Shown here piece by piece: positions 1 through 6,734 of a stretch of DNA of 6,801 bases; positions within the stretch are counted from its first letter, which is position 1; each line of letters begins with the position of its first letter. Both the position numbers and the translations under genes were made by a program. The stretch covers positions 1 to 6,801 of the forward strand of contig DAOVQI010000174.1 of NCBI GenBank assembly GCA_030628785.1, read 5' to 3'. This stretch comes from Bacteroidota bacterium. Lineage in GTDB: Bacteria; Bacteroidota; Bacteroidia; Bacteroidales; VadinHA17. The notes below the pieces were generated by a model. The model saw only the letters and a program-made list of their open reading frames with translations, searched no databases and was not told the DNA's origin.

Positions 1-177
1 AATATGATTAATTTAATAATCAAAAAGAAATGTTGTTTTTCTGTTATACCTTTTTTCATAATGATTGTAATTTAATAACTTGTGTTCGGGATAAAATTAA
101 ATTAAAAAGTTTAACTATTAATTATATTTTGGTAACATAAATCTCAATACTCCTATTTTCACTAATACAACTATTCT
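1..177. other. AT-rich intergenic leader upstream of the CPBP gene
   Basis: No credible coding sequence is seen here. The stretch is very AT-rich and contains a weak inverted repeat (GATTA at 6-10 against TAATC at 17-21). A TATTTTG at 125-131 resembles a Bacteroidota -7 element but is one base short, and no TTTG lies at the right distance upstream, so no promoter is called. No Shine-Dalgarno sequence precedes the ATG at 178, which is normal for Bacteroidota. Confidence 0.5.
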
Positions 178-903
178 ATGGATATTTCTTTTGCCTGGCA
201 ATCCTATTCTCTTGAACCTGTAACTTCAATTGCCCTAATAGGTATTGGTTTTATAGTTTTCTGGTTCTTTACAAACAGTGATTTCCTGCAGCGTTTATGC
301 AAAAAAAGGTACGGGAAGGATAAATCCCTGATACTGATCATAGTATTTCAGAAACTGTTCGGAATAATAATGTTTGGTATAATACCATTTCTTATATTTT
401 TTGTGGTTTTTCCCTGTAATCTTACCGATTATGGTTTAAAATTCAGCAATTTATTGACTTCCTTTTATTGGATTTTATTATTGAGCGCTATTCTGATCCC
501 AATTATTTTTTTTGTATCCGGCAAACCTGAAAATTTGAAGCATTACCCACAGATAAGGATTAAAGAATGGAATATAAAATTGATAATAGTTAATTCTTTG
601 ATCTGGATAGCTTATTTATTAGCTTATGAATTTTTATTCAGAGGCATTCTTTTGTTTTCGTGGGTGCATATAATTGGTGTATGGCCCGCTATTGCTATTA
701 ACACCTCAATTTATGCATGTACTCATATTCCTAAAGGGTTTAAAGAAGCTATTGGCGCAATACCGTTTGGGATAATTTTGTGTATAATAACCCTGATCAC
801 AGGTAACATATGGGTGGCATTTTTTGCTCATGTTTTATTAGCCCTTTCCAACGATTATTTTGCGCTGTATCATAATCCGGAAATGAAGATAATAAGAAGA
901 TGA
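178..903 (+). CDS. CPBP (Abi/Rce1-type) family integral membrane protein, putative intramembrane metalloprotease
   Basis: A 241-residue, very hydrophobic protein with about seven predicted membrane segments (roughly residues 14-32, 50-78, 92-113, 134-150, 157-175, 190-208 and 211-228). The CPBP signature is readable in the C-terminal half. Motif 1 is YEFLFRG at 150-156, motif 2 is YACTH at 179-183, and motif 3 is centred on H218 with N225-D226 after it. Family members include CAAX-prenyl proteases such as Rce1 and bacterial proteins linked to bacteriocin self-immunity or membrane-protein processing. The consensus first motif is EExxxR, with the first Glu acting on the catalytic water in Rce1 structures. 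Here that position is Tyr150 and only the second Glu (E151) and R155 remain, so protease activity is uncertain. Such variants may be frequent in Bacteroidota. The gene is monocistronic here and converges on the acetyltransferase gene across a 55-bp gap with no clear terminator. The substrate cannot be inferred from context. Confidence 0.8.
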   Translation: MDISFAWQSYSLEPVTSIALIGIGFIVFWFFTNSDFLQRLCKKRYGKDKSLILIIVFQKLFGIIMFGIIPFLIFFVVFPCNLTDYGLKFSNLLTSFYWILLLSAILIPIIFFVSGKPENLKHYPQIRIKEWNIKLIIVNSLIWIAYLLAYEFLFRGILLFSWVHIIGVWPAIAINTSIYACTHIPKGFKEAIGAIPFGIILCIITLITGNIWVAFFAHVLLALSNDYFALYHNPEMKIIRR

Positions 904-958
904 CGAAAAAATGAAGGAATCAGAATGTTTTAGAAATTAAGTGGCTATAATATCCGGC

Positions 959-1777
959 TCAAGCAGGAGAATTGGGAAATTCCCATTTTGGTAACCTTTT
1001 GACTTTTTTTGCAATTTTTCGTTTTATTCTTTCATAGGATGGCGGTGGACCAGTTCGGACCGCTTTGTTATCTATGTATAATGCATCAGAAATTCCCCAT
1101 TCAATCAGAACTTCTCTGTCAAATGTATCTATCTTCCGGAATACTACTTTGTCTCCGAATTCGGAAGCAGCTTTTTTTGCTCTTTCGAATACTATATTTT
1201 GGGCAGGACACCATCCATTAATAAAACTGGTAACAACGACCTTACCAGGTATTTTTTGAGGTTTTTTCTTTTGTTTTATCCATTTTGGGGCGACGGCGTC
1301 TTTTGTGAAAGGTTTCCATAACAGGATCTGTCCAAAAAATCCTTGTTTATCCACTTTAGTATGCCCCTGCTTCTTAAACCATGATGCCTTCATCCAGAAC
1401 GGAAAAGGGATACCCCAGGCAACGACACCTTTCTTTCCCCTGGCTTTTGCATCATCTTCAGCTGCCTGAAGTAATGCCTTTCCCATTCCTTTCTTCTGAA
1501 AATTACCTCTACCTTTTTTATACCCATGAACCCAGATGCAGTTAATAAAGTAAAGATCTTTTCCTTCAGCGAGTGAATGTTCAATCGGAACATACTGGAT
1601 CATACCACCGACCTCTCCATTATCATCCAGAGCCAGTTTTACGCAGAGACCTTTATCTTTCATCTTTATATACCAGTTTTCTTTATGATCTCCTGCTTCC
1701 TTTATTTCATCAGACCAATCTTCAAGACAAACAAAGTATAGCTTTTCGTATTCTTCATTTAAGTTGATAATTTTCAT
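959..1777 (-). CDS. GNAT-family N-acetyltransferase with C-terminal thioredoxin-like (YoaP-like) domain
   Basis: A 272-residue cytosolic protein in two parts. Residues 1 to about 157 form a GNAT fold: a central strand (VKLALDDNGEVGGMIQYVPI, 46-65), the acetyl-CoA loop FQKKGMGKAL at 93-102 (Q/RxxGxG/A motif A) with its helix to about 113, and a WGIPFPFWM segment at 121-129. A basic linker (168-179) leads to about 90 residues with a thioredoxin-like pattern: strand VVVTSF, then GWCPAQN with a single cysteine at C190, helix, strand VVFRKIDT (211-218), strand ALYIDNKAV (232-240), then GPPPSYERI. The second redox cysteine is absent, so classic disulfide exchange is unlikely. This architecture resembles acetyltransferases carrying a YoaP-like C-terminal domain; that assignment is from memory. 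The acceptor substrate is unknown. No Shine-Dalgarno sequence precedes the ATG. The gene lies 183 bp downstream of the kinase gene on the same strand, but a repeat element separates them, so co-transcription is doubtful. Confidence 0.82.
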   Translation of the reverse strand: MKIINLNEEYEKLYFVCLEDWSDEIKEAGDHKENWYIKMKDKGLCVKLALDDNGEVGGMIQYVPIEHSLAEGKDLYFINCIWVHGYKKGRGNFQKKGMGKALLQAAEDDAKARGKKGVVAWGIPFPFWMKASWFKKQGHTKVDKQGFFGQILLWKPFTKDAVAPKWIKQKKKPQKIPGKVVVTSFINGWCPAQNIVFERAKKAASEFGDKVVFRKIDTFDREVLIEWGISDALYIDNKAVRTGPPPSYERIKRKIAKKVKRLPKWEFPNSPA

Positions 1778-1802
1778 AATATTTTATATTTTAATAATAT
1801 CC

Positions 1803-1852
1803 GGAATACTGGAACAATGGAATACTGGAAAAATGGAAAAATGGAATAATGG
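1803..1852. repeat. 8-bp tandem repeat, six units (consensus GGAAnAmT)
   Basis: Six consecutive octamers run from 1803 to 1850 without a register break: GGAATACT, GGAACAAT, GGAATACT, GGAAAAAT, GGAAAAAT, GGAATAAT, ending in GG at 1851-1852. The GGAA half of every unit is invariant and variation is confined to the second half. It lies between the kinase and acetyltransferase genes. Its function is unknown. The unit length is not a multiple of three and there is no reading frame across it. Confidence 0.8.
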
Positions 1853-1905
1853 CTAACTGTGTCAAAAGCATCCCTTCGGGACAACACTCCAATATTCCAT
1901 TTCCT
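1827..1905. repeat. Imperfect inverted repeat enclosing a small TCCC-TTC-GGGA hairpin
   Basis: ATGGAATAATGG (1841-1852), the end of the octamer array, pairs with CCAATATTCCAT (1889-1900) at 11 of 12 positions. Inside it GTGT (1859-1862) can pair with ACAC (1884-1887), and TCCC (1871-1874) pairs with GGGA (1878-1881) around a TTC loop. On the minus strand the small hairpin is followed by TGCTTTTG, so it could act weakly as a terminator for the kinase transcript, but a 4-bp stem with four T is poor evidence. It is better read as a mobile or structural intergenic repeat. Confidence 0.55.
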
Positions 1906-1960
1906 TTTATACCTCATCTCCTATTTACCTGGTTGGTTCCCATAGCTTAAATAAAAAAAA

Positions 1961-3061
1961 CTATAAATTTTCAATTATTTCTTCCATTTTCTTCTCCTGT
2001 TCTTCAATAGAGCGTATCAGGGCAAACTGATTCCGTGTTCTGTCAAGGTTGTGTTCCGGATAATCAATCTTGTAGTAAACATCTCCCTTTAAATAATCAG
2101 TTAAATTCCTGATACCTTGCATAAGGGTTATTAGTTTACCGCCATAGACCAGGTTGGATTTTTCCACAGGAGTGAGAAAATCGTTTGCTTCTGATAAGTA
2201 TCCCTCTGCCATTGCCCTGAAAATATTTAAACGCATTTCAACTTTTGATACATCCGGGACATCCTCATTGACCGAGTTGGTGAATGTCCGTACCATATCA
2301 CCAAAATCCGATAAAACAGTGCCAGGCATTACCGTATCCAGATCGATAACACATAATCCCTTCAGGGTTTCACGGTCCATCAGGACATTATTGATCTTTG
2401 TGTCGTTATGTGTTACCCTTACAGGGATCTTATTCTCCCGGAGAAGACCAGTAATGGTATCGCACAGGTATTTCCTGTCCAGTGCAAAATCAATTTCCTT
2501 TAGGCATTTGTCCTTCCGGTTTACTTCGTCTTTTTTAGACGACAATTCCAGTGCCTCATAACGTTTAACGATATTATGAAAATCAGGAATAGTAACATGT
2601 ATTTGTTTTACATCCATGTCACTCAGGTAATTACCAAATCTTCCAAACATTTTTGCTGCTTCATAAGCTTGTGCTTCTGTTTCAGCCACGTCAAAACCCA
2701 CTGTATTCTCAATCAAATAATATACCCTCCAATAGTTATCATCTGTATCCTGATAAAATGATCTTCCATTTTTAGCATAAACAAGTTTCAGCACTCCGCG
2801 TTTGGGATCCGGATGATCCGGATCAAGCATGACTTTCTTTGCCTGGTGGGCAAGGATCAGGTCAATATTGGCCATTACTTCAACAGGTTTAGTGAAAACA
2901 AGCGTGTTTATCCTTTGGAGCACGAAACTGGTTTGCTGATTATTGTCATCAAATACAGCAATATAAGTGTCGTTTATAAGCCCGGTTTTATTAACCTCAG
3001 TGGATATGAATTTACCGGGAATCCGAAAGTTTTCAAGGATTTCTCTGGTATCGTGTTCCAT
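1961..3061 (-). CDS. NahK-like N-acetylhexosamine 1-kinase (aminoglycoside phosphotransferase/choline kinase fold)
   Basis: A 366-residue cytosolic kinase of the APH-like fold. The N-terminal lobe has a nucleotide-loop region NKTGLINDTYIAVF (24-37) and strand FVLQRIN (46-52). The catalytic loop is THNDTKINN (217-225), with D220 the expected catalytic base and N225 a likely metal ligand. The DFG-equivalent is VIDLDTV at 238-244 (D240, D242), followed by SDFGDMVR (251-258). The HNDTKxNN loop and the length fit NahK-type enzymes, which phosphorylate the anomeric oxygen of GlcNAc or GalNAc with ATP. Homologues in Bacteroidota have also been mislabelled mucin desulfatase. Context supports a sugar substrate: it is 21 bp downstream of a symporter gene and in one run with a GH109 glycosidase, so GalNAc-1-phosphate is the inferred product. 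The ATG at 3061 lacks a Shine-Dalgarno sequence. The TAG stop is followed by eight T on the coding strand but no GC-rich hairpin precedes them. Sugar specificity cannot be read from sequence alone. Confidence 0.85.
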   Translation of the reverse strand: MEHDTREILENFRIPGKFISTEVNKTGLINDTYIAVFDDNNQQTSFVLQRINTLVFTKPVEVMANIDLILAHQAKKVMLDPDHPDPKRGVLKLVYAKNGRSFYQDTDDNYWRVYYLIENTVGFDVAETEAQAYEAAKMFGRFGNYLSDMDVKQIHVTIPDFHNIVKRYEALELSSKKDEVNRKDKCLKEIDFALDRKYLCDTITGLLRENKIPVRVTHNDTKINNVLMDRETLKGLCVIDLDTVMPGTVLSDFGDMVRTFTNSVNEDVPDVSKVEMRLNIFRAMAEGYLSEANDFLTPVEKSNLVYGGKLITLMQGIRNLTDYLKGDVYYKIDYPEHNLDRTRNQFALIRSIEEQEKKMEEIIENL

Positions 3062-3082
3062 AAGTTAATTGGTGTTCAGGAA

Positions 3083-4948
3083 TCAATCAGCACGTAGCTT
3101 TTTGAAGGATTTAAATAGAAATACAATGCCTGCTGCTGCTATAAATGCCAGTATGGTTCCCCACAAGACATCATGATATACAAAGCTTCCGATTGAAAAC
3201 AAGAAGGAATAAATGACAATGCAGCCGATAAATACACACAGTATCTGTAAGGGCATTTCCCATGCAAGTCCTTTGTCTTTTTCGTCAATAAAATCACCAT
3301 CAGCTACAGCCTCTTTTACAATTTTGCTCCAACCGGGCCCACCGGGTCTTGTCAACCGGTAGAAACTTCTTAGTGTCTCTTTACTTTCCGGTCTTGTTAA
3401 AAGCATTCCAAGGACCCAGGCAATGGTTGTACAAACGACAGCTAAAATAAGCTTTATGGGAAATACAGTTCCTGAAAGCGCTTTTGGATCAAGTTCATGG
3501 AAATTTTCAGGTAATGGATAAACTCCGCTGAAAGTATTTGCCAGCGCAAGGTCATTAACGACAAAAATAAGGATCACAGCGACAATGGTAGCCACGACCA
3601 TGGCAAATACTTCAGTCCATGCATTAATTCTCCACCAGAACCATCTTAACAGATAAATCAGACCGGATCCCGCTCCTGACAGCAGCAGAATATTAAATGC
3701 CTGGGTAGCATCTTCAAGGAATACTAATGCAATAAGTCCTGCAATCACCATTAGAGATATGGTAGAAAGGCGTCCTATCAGGACCAATTTCTTCTCAGGC
3801 GCCTTAGGATTTACAAACCGTTTGTAGAAATCATTGACCAAATAAGAAGATCCCCAATTCAGGTGAGTTCCAATGGTTGACATATAAGCTGCAATGAGGG
3901 AAGCAACCACCAATCCCAACCAGCCGGGACCTATTTTCGAGAGCATAACCGGGTAGGCAATATCGTCTTTCAGGTATTCTCCAGTAATTGCCGGAAACTC
4001 GGCTTTTATGGATGCCAGGTCAGGATATATGATAATTGAAGCAAGAGCCACAATGATCCACGGCCATGGGCGAAGTGCATAATGGGCGAAGTTGAATAGC
4101 AGGGTAGCTCCAATGGCATTTTTTTCATCTTTTGCAGCGAGCATTCGCTGGGCAATATATCCTCCGCCACCCGGTTCAGCACCGGGATACCAGACAGCCC
4201 ACCATTGAACCGCAATGGGGATGATTAATAAGGGGACAAAAAAAGAAGGATCGGAAAAATCAGGCGTAAAGGATAGTTTATCCTGCAAGGCAGGATTGGT
4301 TAGTAAATTACTTAAGCCTCCCACTTCAGGTTGGCTTACAGCAACTACTGCAGCGAATACAGCCCCGAACATGGCAATGCTGTACTGAAAGAAATCAGCC
4401 CAGATTACACCTTTTAAACCACCCAATCCAGCATATAGGACAACAACTACGGAAGCTCCAACGACCGTAACCCAGGGTTTTAAGCCAAGCATTACGGCTC
4501 CGATCTTAATAGCAGCCAGGGTGACGGTTCCCATGATCAGACAGTTGAAAAATAATCCGAGATACACTGCCCTGAACCCTCGCAGGAAAGAAGCAGCCTT
4601 TCCACTATATCGTTTTTCGTAAAATTCAAGATCGGTTAAAACATTGGATCGCCTCCAGAGTTTTGCATAAATGAATACCGTAACCATTCCGGTGATCAGA
4701 AATGCCCACCACGCCCAGTTTTTGGCAACTCCATTCTCACGAACCATTCCGGTTACCAGGTTAGGCGTATCGGCTGAAAAGGTACAGGCTACCATCGAAA
4801 TTCCCAAAAGCCACCATGGCATCCCGCGCCCTCCCAGGAAAAACTGCGTGGTGTCTTTGCCGGCAGTTTTGGATGCGAACCATCCGATGGAAAGAACAAT
4901 AACAAAAAATATTCCAACAATTGTCCAGTCAATTGAATTTAGTGCCAT
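3083..4948 (-). CDS. SSS-family sodium/solute symporter, probably for N-acetylhexosamine
   Basis: A 621-residue inner-membrane transporter of the sodium:solute symporter family (LeuT fold). The first helix starts in the N-terminus (8-24) and is followed by the family-typical FFLGGRGMPWW (36-46). The SSF signature GLKGVIWADFFQYS is at 177-190, and a TM8-like segment with YMSTIGTHLNWGSS at 355-368 carries the paired S357/T358 expected to bind sodium; LVNDFYKRF follows at 370-378. There are 13-14 hydrophobic stretches, with a larger cytosolic loop at about 519-562 before a final helix pair. Relatives carry sugars such as galactose, myo-inositol or sialic acid. Substrate is inferred from position: it lies between a GalNAc-releasing glycosidase (96 bp upstream) and an N-acetylhexosamine kinase (21 bp downstream). 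No Shine-Dalgarno sequence is seen. The protein looks intact, and the long C-terminal extension is common in Bacteroidota members. Confidence 0.9.
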   Translation of the reverse strand: MALNSIDWTIVGIFFVIVLSIGWFASKTAGKDTTQFFLGGRGMPWWLLGISMVACTFSADTPNLVTGMVRENGVAKNWAWWAFLITGMVTVFIYAKLWRRSNVLTDLEFYEKRYSGKAASFLRGFRAVYLGLFFNCLIMGTVTLAAIKIGAVMLGLKPWVTVVGASVVVVLYAGLGGLKGVIWADFFQYSIAMFGAVFAAVVAVSQPEVGGLSNLLTNPALQDKLSFTPDFSDPSFFVPLLIIPIAVQWWAVWYPGAEPGGGGYIAQRMLAAKDEKNAIGATLLFNFAHYALRPWPWIIVALASIIIYPDLASIKAEFPAITGEYLKDDIAYPVMLSKIGPGWLGLVVASLIAAYMSTIGTHLNWGSSYLVNDFYKRFVNPKAPEKKLVLIGRLSTISLMVIAGLIALVFLEDATQAFNILLLSGAGSGLIYLLRWFWWRINAWTEVFAMVVATIVAVILIFVVNDLALANTFSGVYPLPENFHELDPKALSGTVFPIKLILAVVCTTIAWVLGMLLTRPESKETLRSFYRLTRPGGPGWSKIVKEAVADGDFIDEKDKGLAWEMPLQILCVFIGCIVIYSFLFSIGSFVYHDVLWGTILAFIAAAGIVFLFKSFKKLRAD

Positions 4949-4985
4949 TTTGTTCTAATTTAAATAGTTAATATGAAAAATATGC

Positions 4986-5021
4986 GAAAAGCATGGAATA
5001 AAAGATACGTCCATGCTTTTC
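4986..5021 (-). other. Intercistronic stem-loop, 12-bp perfect stem
   Basis: GAAAAGCATGGA (4986-4997) is perfectly complementary to TCCATGCTTTTC (5010-5021) around a 12-nt loop. On the transcribed (minus) strand it lies between the glycosidase stop and the symporter ATG and is followed by GCATATTTTTC. It could be a partial terminator, an RNA-processing or mRNA-stabilising hairpin that sets the ratio of the two gene products, or an operator for a dimeric regulator. The sequence alone does not choose between these. As a terminator it is atypical because the stem is AT-rich at its base and the T-run starts four bases later. Confidence 0.6.
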
Positions 5022-5022
5022 A

Positions 5023-5039
5023 TTTACCCACCAGGTAAA
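5023..5039 (-). other. Small second hairpin after the glycosidase stop codon
   Basis: TTTACC (5023-5028) pairs with GGTAAA (5034-5039) around a 5-nt loop, directly beside the larger stem-loop and 5 bp from the glycosidase stop codon at 5045-5047. On the transcript it would be the first of two adjacent hairpins. A six-base-pair stem alone could be chance; the tandem placement makes it worth recording. Confidence 0.4.
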
Positions 5040-5044
5040 AATTA

Positions 5045-6430
5045 TTAATATTCATCTCCCATTACAGCAAAAATGGGTTTATTGGTTACCCACCGACCTC
5101 TTGTGAAATCAGGGAATGCCTGTGGCTCGCTTCCATGAGTAATTGATTTTTCCGAGAGTGGTGTAATAGCACTCCATGCTGCGGCATCGTAAACATCAAT
5201 AGGAGGTTGTTCATTCCTCTTGAGAGATTCAACAAAAGCATGAACAACGAAGAAATCCATGCCTCCATGCCCGGCTCCTTCGGCATATTCTCCATACCGT
5301 TTCCACAATGGATGATCATATTTTCTAAGCCATCCTTCGTTCATGTCATCCCAACGGTGTGGTTGGCTTGTACCTTCAATATATATTCTCTTTGTATGAT
5401 CATCAAAATCAGTTAATCCTTTTGTTCCCTGCACACTGAAATCCAGGGAATATGGCCTTGGTAGGTTAGTGTCGTGCGTAACAAGGACCGTTTCACCATT
5501 TGCGGTTGTAATGAGTGAAGTAACCACGTCCCCCAGTTTCCATTTGATTTTTGCATTAGGATGATCTTTTCCGCCTTCAGGGTGATTAACAATATAGTTG
5601 TGTAATCCACTCGCTTTGGTAGCTGTTGATGTGATTGAAACAAAACGGTTTCCCCGGTTGATGTTAAGCATGGTGGCGATTGGGCCGGCGCCATGTGTGG
5701 GATAAACATCACCGTTTCGGTAAATCGAGTGTTGTGTCCGCCATCTGGCTTCCCCTTCGGCGTCTTTACCAAATACAACTCCCGGATTAAATTTTACACC
5801 TCTCAGGTCGTGCCGGTAACCACAACGGCAATGGGCTAATTCTCCAAAAACACCCTGACGAACCATATTCAGAACGGCCATTACATCCCGGCGATAACAG
5901 ACATTTTCGAGGATCATGCATGGAACATCGGTTTCTTCAGAAGTATTTACCAGGTCCCAGCATTCCTGTAGTGTATTGGCTGCTGAAACCTCAACACCTA
6001 CACGTTTACCTGCTTTCATGCCCGCAACAGCCATTCTGGTGTGCCAGAGCCATGGTGTGGATATGATCACTGCGTCAATATCTTCACGTGCAAGTAAATC
6101 CAGGAAGGCAAATTCACTTTTGTCATATACAACCGCCTTTTTTTGACCGGCCTTTGTTATCATGTTTTGTGATTGTTCATTGGCATCAGGATCGATATCA
6201 CAAATTGCCGGAACAATTACATCATCTCTTCTTAAGAGGTTGCCGAGATGACTTCTTCCGCGTCCTCCCACACCAATTAATCCGATTCTTACTTTTTCAG
6301 TGTTTGCCGGTTTCCCGAAAACAAAATTAGGTGCAAGGGCAACACCCAAACCAGATATTGCAGAGACTTTAAGAAATTCCCTGCGTTTAAAATCTTTTGG
6401 TACTTTTTTGGAATTTGTAATTGCGGTCAT
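5045..6430 (-). CDS. Tat-exported Gfo/Idh/MocA-fold glycosidase, GH109-type alpha-N-acetylgalactosaminidase
   Basis: A 461-residue protein. A twin-arginine signal opens it: KRREFLK at 15-21, then a hydrophobic stretch to about residue 38 (GLGVALAPNFVFG), so export folded with its cofactor is expected. Next is an NAD-binding Rossmann fold with VRIGLIGVGGRGRSH (47-61), an acidic strand end DIDPD (78-82) and EVSAANTLQECWD (147-159). The second half carries LENVCYRRD (174-182), YRHDLRGVKFNPG (205-217), NGDVYPTHGAGP (239-250), GAGHGGMDFF (385-394) and DVYDAAAWSAITPLSEKSI (412-430). These blocks match, from memory, the characterised Elizabethkingia GH109 enzyme, which removes terminal alpha-linked GalNAc by NAD-dependent redox-elimination chemistry; E175, Y179, Y243 and H246 sit at probable active-site positions. 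The frame stays open upstream to 6553, but the start at 6430 is chosen because it places the Tat motif at the N-terminus and the promoter candidate lies inside the longer frame. A plain sugar oxidoreductase is the main alternative. Confidence 0.9.
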   Translation of the reverse strand: MTAITNSKKVPKDFKRREFLKVSAISGLGVALAPNFVFGKPANTEKVRIGLIGVGGRGRSHLGNLLRRDDVIVPAICDIDPDANEQSQNMITKAGQKKAVVYDKSEFAFLDLLAREDIDAVIISTPWLWHTRMAVAGMKAGKRVGVEVSAANTLQECWDLVNTSEETDVPCMILENVCYRRDVMAVLNMVRQGVFGELAHCRCGYRHDLRGVKFNPGVVFGKDAEGEARWRTQHSIYRNGDVYPTHGAGPIATMLNINRGNRFVSITSTATKASGLHNYIVNHPEGGKDHPNAKIKWKLGDVVTSLITTANGETVLVTHDTNLPRPYSLDFSVQGTKGLTDFDDHTKRIYIEGTSQPHRWDDMNEGWLRKYDHPLWKRYGEYAEGAGHGGMDFFVVHAFVESLKRNEQPPIDVYDAAAWSAITPLSEKSITHGSEPQAFPDFTRGRWVTNKPIFAVMGDEY

Positions 6431-6490
6431 AATTTGATATTTTATTGAGTTGGTGCTTTTTGGTATTTGTAATGGCAATAATAATAGCTG

Positions 6491-6522
6491 TAAATCTAAA
6501 TTTTTCACCAATGGTTTCCAAA
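6491..6522 (-). promoter_or_regulatory. Candidate Bacteroidota-type promoter of the GalNAc gene cluster
   Basis: Reading the minus strand, TTTG (complement of 6519-6522) is followed after exactly 20 bp by TAGATTTA (complement of 6491-6498). This matches the Bacteroidota -33 TTTG and matches the -7 TAnnTTTG at seven of eight positions. Transcription would begin near 6485, giving a leader of about 55 nt before the ATG at 6430. This supports the shorter start of the glycosidase, since the longer open frame would contain the promoter. It is a consensus match only. Confidence 0.5.
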
Positions 6523-6591
6523 TAATTTGTGTTTTTTGATCCGGGTATTGCACAAATGGGATTGGATACGTGTTACGGGCCTGCCCCGTTT

Positions 6592-6623
6592 ACCCCGTGA
6601 AATTCTTTCTATTTCTCTGGGGT
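6592..6623. repeat. Degenerate palindromic unit A (single hairpin)
   Basis: ACCCCGTGAAAT (6592-6603) pairs with ATTTCTCTGGGGT (6611-6623) around a 7-nt pyrimidine loop, with one bulged T and one T-T mismatch. The left arm is a variant of the arm in the two following units, but there are no inner hairpins. It looks like a simpler or decayed member of the same family. Confidence 0.55.
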
Positions 6624-6637
6624 GAAATACGACGCCT

Positions 6638-6689
6638 GCCCTGTGAAATAATGGCAAAGCCATTACTGTGAAGCAGTATTTCACTGGGC
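6638..6689. repeat. Palindromic unit B: three-way-junction (Y-shaped) element
   Basis: The outer stem pairs GCCCTGTGAAAT (6638-6649) with ATTTCACTGGGC (6678-6689), 11 of 12 positions with one T-T mismatch. Inside it two hairpins abut exactly: AATGGC-AAA-GCCATT (6650-6664) and ACTG-TGAAG-CAGT (6665-6677). No base is left unpaired at the junction. It lies upstream of the GH109 promoter candidate. The shape recalls palindromic REP/MITE-like intergenic elements, but no transposase is present in the window. Confidence 0.75.
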
Positions 6690-6734
6690 CTGCCCTGCCT
6701 GCCCCGCAAGGAAGTTTACCCTGTGAAATTGCTT

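Noticed and set aside
125..131. Promoter of the CPBP gene
   Set aside because: TATTTTG is one base short of TAnnTTTG and no TTTG lies about 20 bp upstream.
972..984. TGGGAAATTCCCA palindrome as a regulatory site or terminator
   Set aside because: It lies in the last codons of the acetyltransferase gene, encodes conserved-looking reading frame, and has no T-run or partner copy.
1951..1960. Run of A (T on the coding strand) right after the kinase stop codon, as an intrinsic terminator
   Set aside because: No GC-rich hairpin precedes the T-run, so it does not meet the pattern of an intrinsic terminator.
2154..2561. Plus-strand open frame of 135 codons
   Set aside because: It lies antisense inside the well-supported kinase gene and its translation has no coherent domain pattern.
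5413..5778. Minus-strand open frame of 121 codons in another frame of the glycosidase gene
   Set aside because: The GH109 frame in the same region carries the conserved blocks; this is a shadow frame.
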